A DNA stretch of 9,305 nt from Oscillospiraceae bacterium (GTDB taxonomy: Bacteria > Bacillota > Clostridia > Oscillospirales > Ruminococcaceae): the NCBI GenBank assembly GCA_016303235.1, contig JAEDMB010000071.1, forward strand, positions 1 through 9,305. The letters run 5' to 3'. Shown piece by piece: positions 1-6,466 of this stretch (positions are counted from its first letter, which is position 1; each line of letters starts with the position of its first letter). Below the pieces are notes generated by a model that was given only the letters and a program-made list of their open reading frames with translations, had not been told where the DNA came from and did no database searches. Position numbers and translations under genes: made by a program.

Positions 1-4
1 TTTT

Positions 5-1879
5 TTATCTGTTTGGAAGTGATTTTTTTGAAATTTTATCGAGATACATAAGTTCATCGGCTTTTTTAACAAGCTTTTCAAAATTCATTTCATCGTGGGA
101 GGAAGTAGAATATATACCGACACTTGCCGAAACCATATAGTTTTTGCCGGATTTGGAATTGTATTCATCTAAATACCGGTATATATCGGATTTTATTCTG
201 AAAGCATCACAAGCCCCTATGAAAAAAGCAGTCATTTCGTCACCGCCGAACCGTATGCACAGAGCTTTTTCGGGGGAGCATTTTTTAAGAGCCTGAGCCA
301 TAACATATATAGCATTGTCGCCGGCATTGTGTCCGAAAGTATCGTTTATATATTTTAGCTTGTCGAGGTCAACAAGAACCGTATTGACAGGGAGATTTTC
401 TTTAACAGCCTTTTCAAAGAGGTTATTCAGAAGATTAAAACCGCCGTTTCGTGTATAAAGACCGGTAAGGGAATCAAGCATATAAATGCGTTCCATTTTT
501 TCCTTGAGCATAGTCTGATAGCGGATATTTTTAAATCCGCCTATTGAGTGATTAAGAGAAAATATAATCTGCGGAATCTGACAATAGTCAAAAGTATCAA
601 AGCTGAAACATACATATCCGAAAGGTTCATTGAGATATTCAAGTGCTATGAATATAATAGGTTTTTCGTTTGCTATGAATTTTTCAATATCGGGAACAAT
701 TTTTTTAAGCGGAAAATCGTATACATCGGATTGATTTTCGTCCTTATCGACAAAGACAGTCATAATGGATTCAAAAGGTTTCTGAGTATCAGTATAGCTT
801 TCATTGAGAAAGCTTTTATTTACAAGACAATCAAGATTATATTCTGTGCTGTTTTTCCAGTCGATAACAGCTTGTCTGGTACTTTCAGCAGTATGAATTT
901 TTGATGATACTTCGCTTAAAATTTTCTCCTGGTCAGTATATCTGTAAAAACGGCTCATAAAATAGCCGATAGAATCAAATGAAGTATTATGCGGACAGCC
1001 ACAGGATTCTGAAAGTATGAGATGAGAGGGGGGAACGAGGTAATTTTCAGAGACCTTTTCGCCTCTGAAGGATTTAAGTATTATTTCAGTTATCTGTTCA
1101 GCCATATCCTCCGGAAGGAATGCACAGGAGGTTATTGAAGGCGAACACATATTTATTTCCTCTATGCCGTCAAATCCCGTAACAATAACCTCATCGGGTA
1201 TTGAAATGCCGTGATTCATAAGCGAACGGCATACACCGATAGCCATCATATCATTGGCACATATTATAGCCTGAGGAATATTTCCGCTTTCTATAAGCTT
1301 GTTGCAGGCATTGAGTGAATGTTCAAACCAGTAATCGCCGTAACTGACCATATCCCAGCTGAAAGGAATATTATTTTCTTTAAGAACTTTTCTGAATATT
1401 TCAAGACGCCTTTCAGAAAAGCTGTTTCCTTTGAAACCGCCCATAAAGTGGGGGCGTGTTACCTTGTGAAATTCTATTACATGGCGGACGATTTCCTCAA
1501 AACCTTTTTCATAGTCGCAGGTAATATTTATGCAGTTTTCATATTTTCCGTCAACGATTATAACAGGAATTTTCGGTGAACCTTTTTTTCTTATAATATC
1601 CTCGCTTACTGACTTATCCTTTATTTTATCGTCCATAATTATAAGGGCGTCAGTAACATCAGTATTTATAAGGTCAAAAACAGCTACTTCGGCAGATTTT
1701 ATACTATTATGCCAAAGCAGATTTTTACTGTACCAAGCCAAATCGGAGCATACATTATATATAAAAAGGGTACAGTTATTTTCGACGAGTTTGCGGTTCA
1801 GAATTTCTATAAATTTGTTATTAATAGGTTCATGTATTCTTGAAATACACAGAGCGACAACTTTTTTGCCGTTAATCAT
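5..1879 (-). CDS. Soluble LacI/PBP1-like sensor domain fused to a GGDEF (diguanylate cyclase) domain
   Basis: Likely a cytoplasmic ligand-responsive enzyme making cyclic di-GMP from two GTP. Residues about 5-290 form a LacI-type sugar-binding fold: the stretch AIICANDMMAIG followed by IPDEVIVTGFDG is the family signature, and the domain closes with ESCGCP. The protein starts directly in this fold, so the helix-turn-helix head of true LacI repressors is absent. Residues about 300-455 look GAF-like (FIALEYLNEPFGYVCFSFD). The GGDEF domain spans about 465-620, with the opening DSLTGLYTRNGG, metal-site VDLDKLK (D504), INDTFGHNAGD, and the active-site loop GGDEM at 545-549. The fifth position is Met instead of Phe, which should not abolish catalysis. 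The inhibitory RxxD motif expected just upstream reads PxxA, so product inhibition is probably lost. No signal peptide or membrane segment is seen. ATG at 1879 is chosen because AGGTG lies 6 nt before it; a GTG at 1888 overlaps that site. Monocistronic. The fold is near certain; ligand unknown. Confidence 0.9.
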   Translation of the reverse strand: MINGKKVVALCISRIHEPINNKFIEILNRKLVENNCTLFIYNVCSDLAWYSKNLLWHNSIKSAEVAVFDLINTDVTDALIIMDDKIKDKSVSEDIIRKKGSPKIPVIIVDGKYENCINITCDYEKGFEEIVRHVIEFHKVTRPHFMGGFKGNSFSERRLEIFRKVLKENNIPFSWDMVSYGDYWFEHSLNACNKLIESGNIPQAIICANDMMAIGVCRSLMNHGISIPDEVIVTGFDGIEEINMCSPSITSCAFLPEDMAEQITEIILKSFRGEKVSENYLVPPSHLILSESCGCPHNTSFDSIGYFMSRFYRYTDQEKILSEVSSKIHTAESTRQAVIDWKNSTEYNLDCLVNKSFLNESYTDTQKPFESIMTVFVDKDENQSDVYDFPLKKIVPDIEKFIANEKPIIFIALEYLNEPFGYVCFSFDTFDYCQIPQIIFSLNHSIGGFKNIRYQTMLKEKMERIYMLDSLTGLYTRNGGFNLLNNLFEKAVKENLPVNTVLVDLDKLKYINDTFGHNAGDNAIYVMAQALKKCSPEKALCIRFGGDEMTAFFIGACDAFRIKSDIYRYLDEYNSKSGKNYMVSASVGIYSTSSHDEMNFEKLVKKADELMYLDKISKKSLPNR

Positions 1880-1885
1880 AATAAT

Positions 1886-1890
1886 CACCT
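1886..1890 (-). promoter_or_regulatory. Ribosome binding site deciding the start of the sensor-GGDEF gene
   Basis: AGGTG on the minus strand ends 6 nt before ATG 1879. The alternative GTG start at 1888 lies inside this site, so it is rejected. Confidence 0.7.
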
Positions 1891-1912
1891 GCTTTATAAA
1901 AGGTTATAGTTA

Positions 1913-1941
1913 ATTTTATCATATTTTGCGGAAATGTTCAA
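1913..1941 (-). promoter_or_regulatory. Sigma-A type promoter of the sensor-GGDEF gene
   Basis: The minus strand carries TTGAAC (1936-1941) and TAAAAT (1913-1918) separated by exactly 17 nt, each one or two bases from consensus. Transcription would start near 1906, giving a leader of about 27 nt. No clear operator palindrome is seen next to it. Confidence 0.75.
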
Positions 1942-1976
1942 GTATATTCATCAAAAATTATCTTTTAATAAAATGG

Positions 1977-2006
1977 AAAAGCTTCCGGATAAATACGGAA
2001 GCTTTT
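1977..2006 (-). terminator. Rho-independent terminator of the ABC/expansin operon
   Basis: An 11-bp perfect inverted repeat (1977-1987 with 1996-2006; arm AAAAGCTTCCG) has an 8-nt loop and lies 4 nt beyond the stop codon of the expansin gene. On the minus strand the 3' arm ends in TTTT followed by a T-rich stretch. It separates this operon from the sensor-GGDEF gene downstream. Confidence 0.88.
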
Positions 2007-2010
2007 TGCA

Positions 2011-2859
2011 TTAAAGCAGAAACTGACTTTTGCCCTCAACAATTTCATCAAGTACAAGAGGGATATTGTAATCAGTAATAATCTGACCGTAAATGTCGGT
2101 TATTCTGAAAGTGAAAGGGCCTGCACCCATATCGGAACTTTCAAAATAGTTGTAATGACGGCGGGGGAGTTCGACAAATTCGCCGTCAGAATTGAGATAC
2201 TCAAGTTTTGTAATCGGATAGCGGTGATTTCTTACCTGAACACCGCACCAGTGCGGAGAACTTCCCTCCTTGAATTTGTATGAAACAGGAGCATTTTCGG
2301 CACTGTCGAGAGGAATTATTTTCCAGCTCACGGGAACTCTGCCCTTTTCGACGGGAGCAATAAGCGGAAAAGCGTCCGTATATAAATCGAGGTCACCTTT
2401 TTTCCCTTCGGGGAGCAGGTCAGTAACAAGCATATTTATAGTACCGAGTTCACCGGTAACTTCCAGATAAGCACCGGCAAGCTGTGCATTGTTGTAATCC
2501 TCAAGATTCATTGCAACAATCCAGTAATCTCTTGATACAGGGTCAAGCATAGCACAGCCACCCTCATAGCCTCCGCCGTAGAAAGTACCCTCGCCGTAGT
2601 GTACAGTTCCTTTCGGTTCAAGTATGCAGGATTCATCAATCTGATTTTTGCAGAGAAGAAAGTCAGAAAGAATTTCAGTATCTTTTTTATCAGATATGCC
2701 GTCATAATTTAAATCAGCATTATGGAATTTCTGAATATCTATAAGGTCAAATACATTTACATAGTTATCGCTGTTTACGTCCATATCCGTACTGTATCCG
2801 CTTCCGCTAAGCATAAGCGAAGCAGTCAGAACGGAAATTATTTTTCCTGAAATTTTCAT
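2011..2859 (-). CDS. Secreted expansin-like protein with an N-terminal dockerin-like repeat pair
   Basis: Predicted non-hydrolytic wall-loosening protein of the bacterial EXLX1/YoaJ family, acting outside the cell on cellulose and possibly peptidoglycan. Residues 1-23 look like a signal peptide (Lys-containing start, hydrophobic core IISVLTASLML). Residues 27-69 hold two calcium-loop repeats of dockerin type: D27-N29-D31-N35-D38 and D49-N51-D53-D57-D60, only 22 residues apart. Residues about 84-183 are the expansin D1 barrel (GEGTFYGGGYEGG, LVTDLLPEG, DLDL) and 184-282 the D2 carbohydrate-binding domain (KEGSSPHW, VQVRNHRYP, YNYF). Compared with YoaJ from memory, D71 and D82 are kept as D147 and D158, but Tyr73 is Leu149; in D2, Trp126 and Tyr157 are kept as W204 and Y236, while Trp125 is His203. 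ATG 2859 is chosen: GAGG lies 10 nt before it but only 1 nt before ATG 2868. It starts 1 nt after the permease stop, which implies translational coupling. Confidence 0.9.
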   Translation of the reverse strand: MKISGKIISVLTASLMLSGSGYSTDMDVNSDNYVNVFDLIDIQKFHNADLNYDGISDKKDTEILSDFLLCKNQIDESCILEPKGTVHYGEGTFYGGGYEGGCAMLDPVSRDYWIVAMNLEDYNNAQLAGAYLEVTGELGTINMLVTDLLPEGKKGDLDLYTDAFPLIAPVEKGRVPVSWKIIPLDSAENAPVSYKFKEGSSPHWCGVQVRNHRYPITKLEYLNSDGEFVELPRRHYNYFESSDMGAGPFTFRITDIYGQIITDYNIPLVLDEIVEGKSQFLL

Positions 2860-2860
2860 A

Positions 2861-4195
2861 TCAATCATACCTCAGAGCGTCAATAGGATTCATCTTTGAA
2901 GCCTTGTTTGCGGGATAGTATCCGAAGAATATTCCCGTAAGCATTGAGAATATAACGGATATAATAATAGCTGTAACAGACGGCTGAATAGATATTACAA
3001 TAATATCCATATAGTCAGTATAGATATTGTTTACAAGATATGAAACGATTTTTCCTATTAGAACACCGTTAAGCATACCGGTAACTATGCCGATTATACC
3101 ACCTATAAGGCAAATAATAACAGCCTCAACTACAAACTGCATTCTTATGGAGGAGTTCTGAGCTCCGAGAGCCTTTCTTATGCCGATTTCCTTAGTACGT
3201 TCAATAATGCTTACAAGCATAATATTCATAACTCCTACACCGCCAACTATAAGCGATATTGCAGCGATAACGGATATTGCAATAGTTATGATGTTGAGAA
3301 CGTTGTTAATCATAGAAAGCATAGACTGTTCATTTTCAACATAAACTGTCCAGTATTTATTCTGTTCATACTGTTCCTCAAAGAAACTGCGGAGATTTTC
3401 TTCAACCTGAGCAGTGCTGTAATCGGTATTCCAGAGAATAATTGCATAATCATAAGTAGGATTTAAAATTCCTTTGAGCTTGTATACTGTGTCAAGCGGA
3501 ATGAATACAGGCGTAACCTTGTCAATATCCTTTGAACCGGCAGGGAATTTTCCCATTTTAGCCTCTGAATATTCATAAACGCCTACTATTGTGAAATCCT
3601 GAGTTTCAGCATTGTTTATAGAAAATGTAATCTGTTTTCCGATAGGGTTTTCACCGTCTCCGAAATACTGCTTTACAAATATATCAGATACAACGGCAGT
3701 ATTCTTTTTTTCTGTATTGTCACGCTGAGTAATATTTCTGCCGTCTATGATTTCAATTTTGCCCTGTTCGAGATATCCGTCAGTAGCACCGGTAATCATA
3801 GTCTTTATGTATTCATTTTTTGAATTGAGGGTTTCACCGTTTGCATACTGTTCGGACATAGCAATTTTATACTGATTGGGATATTTTTCAAGCAGGCTGT
3901 TGAACATATCATTTGTGAACATATCTTCTTCGGATATATAGATTGTATCATAATATTCGTCCTCTGTCATACCGCAGTTTTCATCGTAAGGCTTTGAATT
4001 AAGCATAACATAGAAGTAGTTCATATTTATCTGGTTGAAAGTATTTTTCAGAGTCTGCTGGATTGAATTTCCGATAGTTGTAATAGTAATAACGGCACTT
4101 ATGCCTATGATAATTCCGAGCATAGTCAGGAGCGAACGCATTTTGTTAGCGGAAAGCGATGAAAATGCAAGCCTGATACTTTCAATAAAGCCCAT
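2861..4195 (-). CDS. MacB/FtsX-type ABC transporter permease (YknZ-like)
   Basis: Membrane subunit of an ABC efflux or mechanotransmission complex. The 444 residues follow the MacB plan: transmembrane helix 1 at about 17-40, a large extracellular domain at about 41-295, then three helices near 298-325, 352-380 and 406-426. The cytoplasmic coupling signature ERTKEIGIRKALGA (about 332-345) follows helix 2, and the C-terminus reads YPANKASKMNPIDALRYD, the usual ending of the family. The length is normal. GGGGGTG lies 8 nt before the ATG. It overlaps the ATPase gene by 14 nt and ends 1 nt before the expansin start. Gram-positive members such as B. subtilis YknZ work with a fusion protein and an ATPase exactly as encoded here; some members move peptides or antibiotics and others transmit mechanical signals, so the substrate cannot be named. 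Confidence 0.93.
   Translation of the reverse strand: MGFIESIRLAFSSLSANKMRSLLTMLGIIIGISAVITITTIGNSIQQTLKNTFNQINMNYFYVMLNSKPYDENCGMTEDEYYDTIYISEEDMFTNDMFNSLLEKYPNQYKIAMSEQYANGETLNSKNEYIKTMITGATDGYLEQGKIEIIDGRNITQRDNTEKKNTAVVSDIFVKQYFGDGENPIGKQITFSINNAETQDFTIVGVYEYSEAKMGKFPAGSKDIDKVTPVFIPLDTVYKLKGILNPTYDYAIILWNTDYSTAQVEENLRSFFEEQYEQNKYWTVYVENEQSMLSMINNVLNIITIAISVIAAISLIVGGVGVMNIMLVSIIERTKEIGIRKALGAQNSSIRMQFVVEAVIICLIGGIIGIVTGMLNGVLIGKIVSYLVNNIYTDYMDIIVISIQPSVTAIIISVIFSMLTGIFFGYYPANKASKMNPIDALRYD
2870..2873 (-). promoter_or_regulatory. Ribosome binding site deciding the start of the expansin gene
   Basis: GAGG on the minus strand sits inside the last codons of the permease gene. It is 1 nt from the upstream in-frame ATG (2868) and 10 nt from ATG 2859, so the latter is preferred. 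Confidence 0.55.
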
Positions 4196-4892
4196 TGTCT
4201 TTCACCCCCGTATCTGAAATTACAGAGCCGTCGCTTATAGTAACAATTCTTTCGGTTTCCTGAGCGAGTTCGGGACTGTGAGTTATAAGAACTATGGTTT
4301 TACCCTCTTCCTTGTGGAGCTTGTGGAATATATCCATAACGAGACGGCCTGTTTTTGTATCTAATGCACCGGTAGGCTCATCGGCGAGGAGTATTGAGGG
4401 ATTATTCGCCATAGCTCTTGCAATAGCGACACGCTGTTTCTGACCGCCCGAAAGTTCATTCGGCTGATGTGTGTATCTTTCTTTCATACCGACAAGCTCA
4501 AGGAGTTGCATAGCACGTTCGGAGCGTTCACGCTTTGACTTTCCGGCATAAAGCATAGGGAGTTCGACATTTTTCAGAGCGTTTGTCCTCGGAATAAGAT
4601 TAAAAGTCTGGAATACGAATCCTATTTCGGAATTTCTTATACGGCTGAGTTCCTTGTCGTTAAGGGTGCTTATATCGGTATTGTTAAGAAAATAAGTTCC
4701 CTCTGTCGGTCTGTCCAAAGCACCGATAATATTCATAAGTGTACTTTTTCCCGAACCCGATGCACCAACTATTGAAACAAATTCACCTTCGTGAACGTCA
4801 AGGGAAATTCCGTTTAAAATCTGGAGTTCATTCGGCTGACCGATATAATAGCGTTTTATGATATTCTTCATAGATATTACAGTTTTACTCAT
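4182..4892 (-). CDS. ABC transporter ATP-binding protein, MacB/LolD/YknY type
   Basis: Cytoplasmic ATPase powering the permease encoded next. All nucleotide-binding motifs are intact in the 236 residues: Walker A GASGSGKST (43-51), Q-loop Gln95 in FVFQTFNLIP, signature LSGGQ (147-151), Walker B ILLADE (167-172, catalytic E172), D-loop ALD and H-loop His205. The sequence RPTEG after Walker A and the short length are typical of the MacB/LolD/FtsE-like group. ATG 4892 is chosen: GAGG lies 9 nt upstream. A TTG at 4907 would extend the protein by five residues but overlaps that site. The start overlaps the end of the fusion-protein gene by 8 nt (ATGAGTAA), and the end overlaps the permease start, a classic coupled arrangement. 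Confidence 0.96.
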   Translation of the reverse strand: MSKTVISMKNIIKRYYIGQPNELQILNGISLDVHEGEFVSIVGASGSGKSTLMNIIGALDRPTEGTYFLNNTDISTLNDKELSRIRNSEIGFVFQTFNLIPRTNALKNVELPMLYAGKSKRERSERAMQLLELVGMKERYTHQPNELSGGQKQRVAIARAMANNPSILLADEPTGALDTKTGRLVMDIFHKLHKEEGKTIVLITHSPELAQETERIVTISDGSVISDTGVKDNGLY

Positions 4893-6303
4893 CTTTGTTT
4901 TCCTCAACCTTTATAGTTCTGCCGTCGTGCATAGACTGCGGGGAGAGTACAATCAGGTCGCCCTCCTTAACTTCAGATGAGATAATTTCCGTATAGTAAT
5001 CGGATTCAATGCCCTTTTCTATTTTTACAGCCTCTGATTTATAAGTTCCGTCAGACTGCTGTCTTGCAATGTATATTGTATTATCCTCAGAAATGGAATC
5101 ATAAGGAACGGCAAGGACGTTGTCTTTTTCGTCAGTAATGATTTTAACTTTTGCATTCATACCGATAAGAAGTGCAGTATTATCATCATCAACAGTTATT
5201 TCTGCTGTATAACCTCCTTCGTTTTGAGTGAGAGGGTCAGCACCGCTGAAAATATTTACTACCTTTGAAACAGTTCCTTTAAATTCCTTGTCACCGGTTG
5301 CGTTGGTTCTTATAACGGTTTTCATACCCTCCCTGACGTTAAGAATATCAGCTTCCTTAATCTGAACATTTATTTTAAGGCTTGAGCTGTCCTCAATCGT
5401 CATAATTGCGTCAGTTGTCGGAATACTTCCTTCGGCAACATTGAGAGCCGTAATAATTCCGTCTCTCGGAGCTTTGACAGTACATTCGCTGATTTTTTCC
5501 GAAAGCTTTTCGAGCTGATTTTCAGATGAAGTGTCAGTATTGTATTTTTCGGAATTAATAGTGTCCTGTATGCTCTGAATAGCTGAATCGGCATTTCTTT
5601 CGGCACTGTCATATGAATCCTGAGCTGTCTGGACAGCATTGTCATAAGTACTTAACTGATTTTCAAGAGCATCGAGTTCAGCCTCTGTTGATTTGAAAAG
5701 CTGTAAAGCCTCCTGATATTCCTGATATGTCATTTCATCGCCGGAGCTTTGGAACTTATTATATAAATCGTCTTTTTTACCAGCGTATTCGTTATATTTT
5801 CCGATAAGATTATTATATTTTTCATATGCCTTGTCACGTTCTGCAATAGCATTGTCAATATTTCTCTGAGCCTGTGCAAGAACGGCATTTTTTTCGGTTT
5901 CGGCACTGCGGAGATTTCTCTGATTGATTTCGTGAGTAGTCTGATTCATTTCATTGGATTTTTCAATAGTTTCTTTAAGTGAATTATATTCGTCCTCAAG
6001 AGCGGAGCTGTCGAAAATGCAGAGAATATCGCCTTTTTTTACATAATCGCCGATACCGACATTAAGAGACTTTATTTTTGAATTGACTGTGCTTGTAATT
6101 TTTACTAAATTGTCGCCCTCAACAGTTCCCGAAACGCTTATGCTGTTTACAAGATTCTGCTTTTCGATTACAGCTGTTTCCGTTATCGGAGCTGATGAAA
6201 CATTCTGCTCCTCAGACCCCGAAAAACAGGAAGTCAGAACTACGGCAATAATAACAATTACAATAATAACTGAAACAATAATTACAGGTTTTCTTTTTTT
6301 CAT
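4885..6303 (-). CDS. Membrane-fusion (HlyD/MacA/YknX-type) protein, possible lipoprotein
   Basis: Extracytoplasmic adaptor of the ABC system. Residues 1-5 are basic and 7-23 are strongly hydrophobic, ending in LTSC (23-26), which fits a lipobox; Cys26 could be lipidated, or the segment may be a plain membrane anchor. A half-lipoyl domain follows (about 52-98: SGTVEGDNLVKI to VKKGDILCIFD), then a long helical hairpin rich in Glu, Gln, Asn and Ala (about 100-270), the second lipoyl half (CTVKAPRDGIITALNVAEG, about 274-300), a beta-barrel (INVQIKEADILNVREGM) and a membrane-proximal domain (VLAVPYDSISEDNTIYI). The 472 residues are longer than MacA because of the hairpin. AAAGGAG lies 8 nt before ATG 6303. 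First gene of the operon, under the promoter at 6350-6378. No TolC-like gene is present, as expected in a Gram-positive cell. Confidence 0.93.
   Translation of the reverse strand: MKKRKPVIIVSVIIVIVIIAVVLTSCFSGSEEQNVSSAPITETAVIEKQNLVNSISVSGTVEGDNLVKITSTVNSKIKSLNVGIGDYVKKGDILCIFDSSALEDEYNSLKETIEKSNEMNQTTHEINQRNLRSAETEKNAVLAQAQRNIDNAIAERDKAYEKYNNLIGKYNEYAGKKDDLYNKFQSSGDEMTYQEYQEALQLFKSTEAELDALENQLSTYDNAVQTAQDSYDSAERNADSAIQSIQDTINSEKYNTDTSSENQLEKLSEKISECTVKAPRDGIITALNVAEGSIPTTDAIMTIEDSSSLKINVQIKEADILNVREGMKTVIRTNATGDKEFKGTVSKVVNIFSGADPLTQNEGGYTAEITVDDDNTALLIGMNAKVKIITDEKDNVLAVPYDSISEDNTIYIARQQSDGTYKSEAVKIEKGIESDYYTEIISSEVKEGDLIVLSPQSMHDGRTIKVEENKDE
4902..4905 (-). promoter_or_regulatory. Ribosome binding site deciding the start of the ATPase gene
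   Basis: GAGG on the minus strand, in the last codons of the upstream gene, is 9 nt from ATG 4892 and overlaps the alternative TTG codon at 4907. Confidence 0.6.
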
Positions 6304-6324
6304 ATAAAAAACTCCTTTGTTTAT

Positions 6325-6344
6325 TGTATTAATCGATTAGTACA
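6325..6344. promoter_or_regulatory. 20-bp palindrome, candidate operator of the ABC/expansin operon
   Basis: TGTATTAATCGATTAGTACA reads the same on both strands at 18 of 20 positions (one mismatched pair). It lies 5 bp past the -10 box and covers the predicted transcription start near 6343, the usual position of a repressor site. The size and symmetry fit a dimeric TetR-, MarR- or LacI-type regulator; the central CG is typical of LacI-family sites. No regulator gene with a DNA-binding domain is in the window. Confidence 0.65.
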
Positions 6345-6349
6345 GTATT

Positions 6350-6378
6350 ATAATAACACAATGTTTTTGCTTTGTCAA
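6350..6378 (-). promoter_or_regulatory. Sigma-A promoter of the ABC/expansin operon
   Basis: The minus strand has perfect TTGACA (6373-6378), a 17-nt spacer and TATTAT (6350-6355). Predicted start near 6343, leader about 40 nt. A TATAAT three bases further on would have a 20-nt spacer and is less likely. So strong a core promoter beside a palindrome suggests control by repression. Confidence 0.85.
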
Positions 6379-6422
6379 TAGCTTTTTGAAATTTTTTCCT
6401 CACATTAAGAAATAATTAAGAG

Positions 6423-6458
6423 AAAAACGGGGGATTAAAGAAATTCCACCCGCTTTTT
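6423..6458 (-). terminator. Terminator downstream of the KtrB gene
   Basis: On the minus strand AAAAA(G)CGGG(T)GGA pairs with TCCCCCGTTTTT, with two single-base bulges and a loop of about 9 nt, followed by CTCTTAATTATTTC. It begins 8 nt after the KtrB stop and insulates the ABC/expansin operon from it. Confidence 0.7.
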
Positions 6459-6466
6459 GATATTTT

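Noticed and set aside
548..904. Open frames on the plus strand within the sensor-GGDEF gene (also 1319-1579 and 1530-1913)
   Set aside because: They lie opposite a gene with clear domain signatures, have no ribosome site and encode low-complexity translations.
2861..6303. ABC system as the dedicated exporter of the expansin
   Set aside because: The expansin has a Sec-type signal peptide and no transporter-type leader, so genetic coupling is not evidence of transport.
6325..6344. Catabolite-responsive element (CcpA site)
   Set aside because: The central CG fits, but the flanking bases do not match the 14-bp cre consensus.
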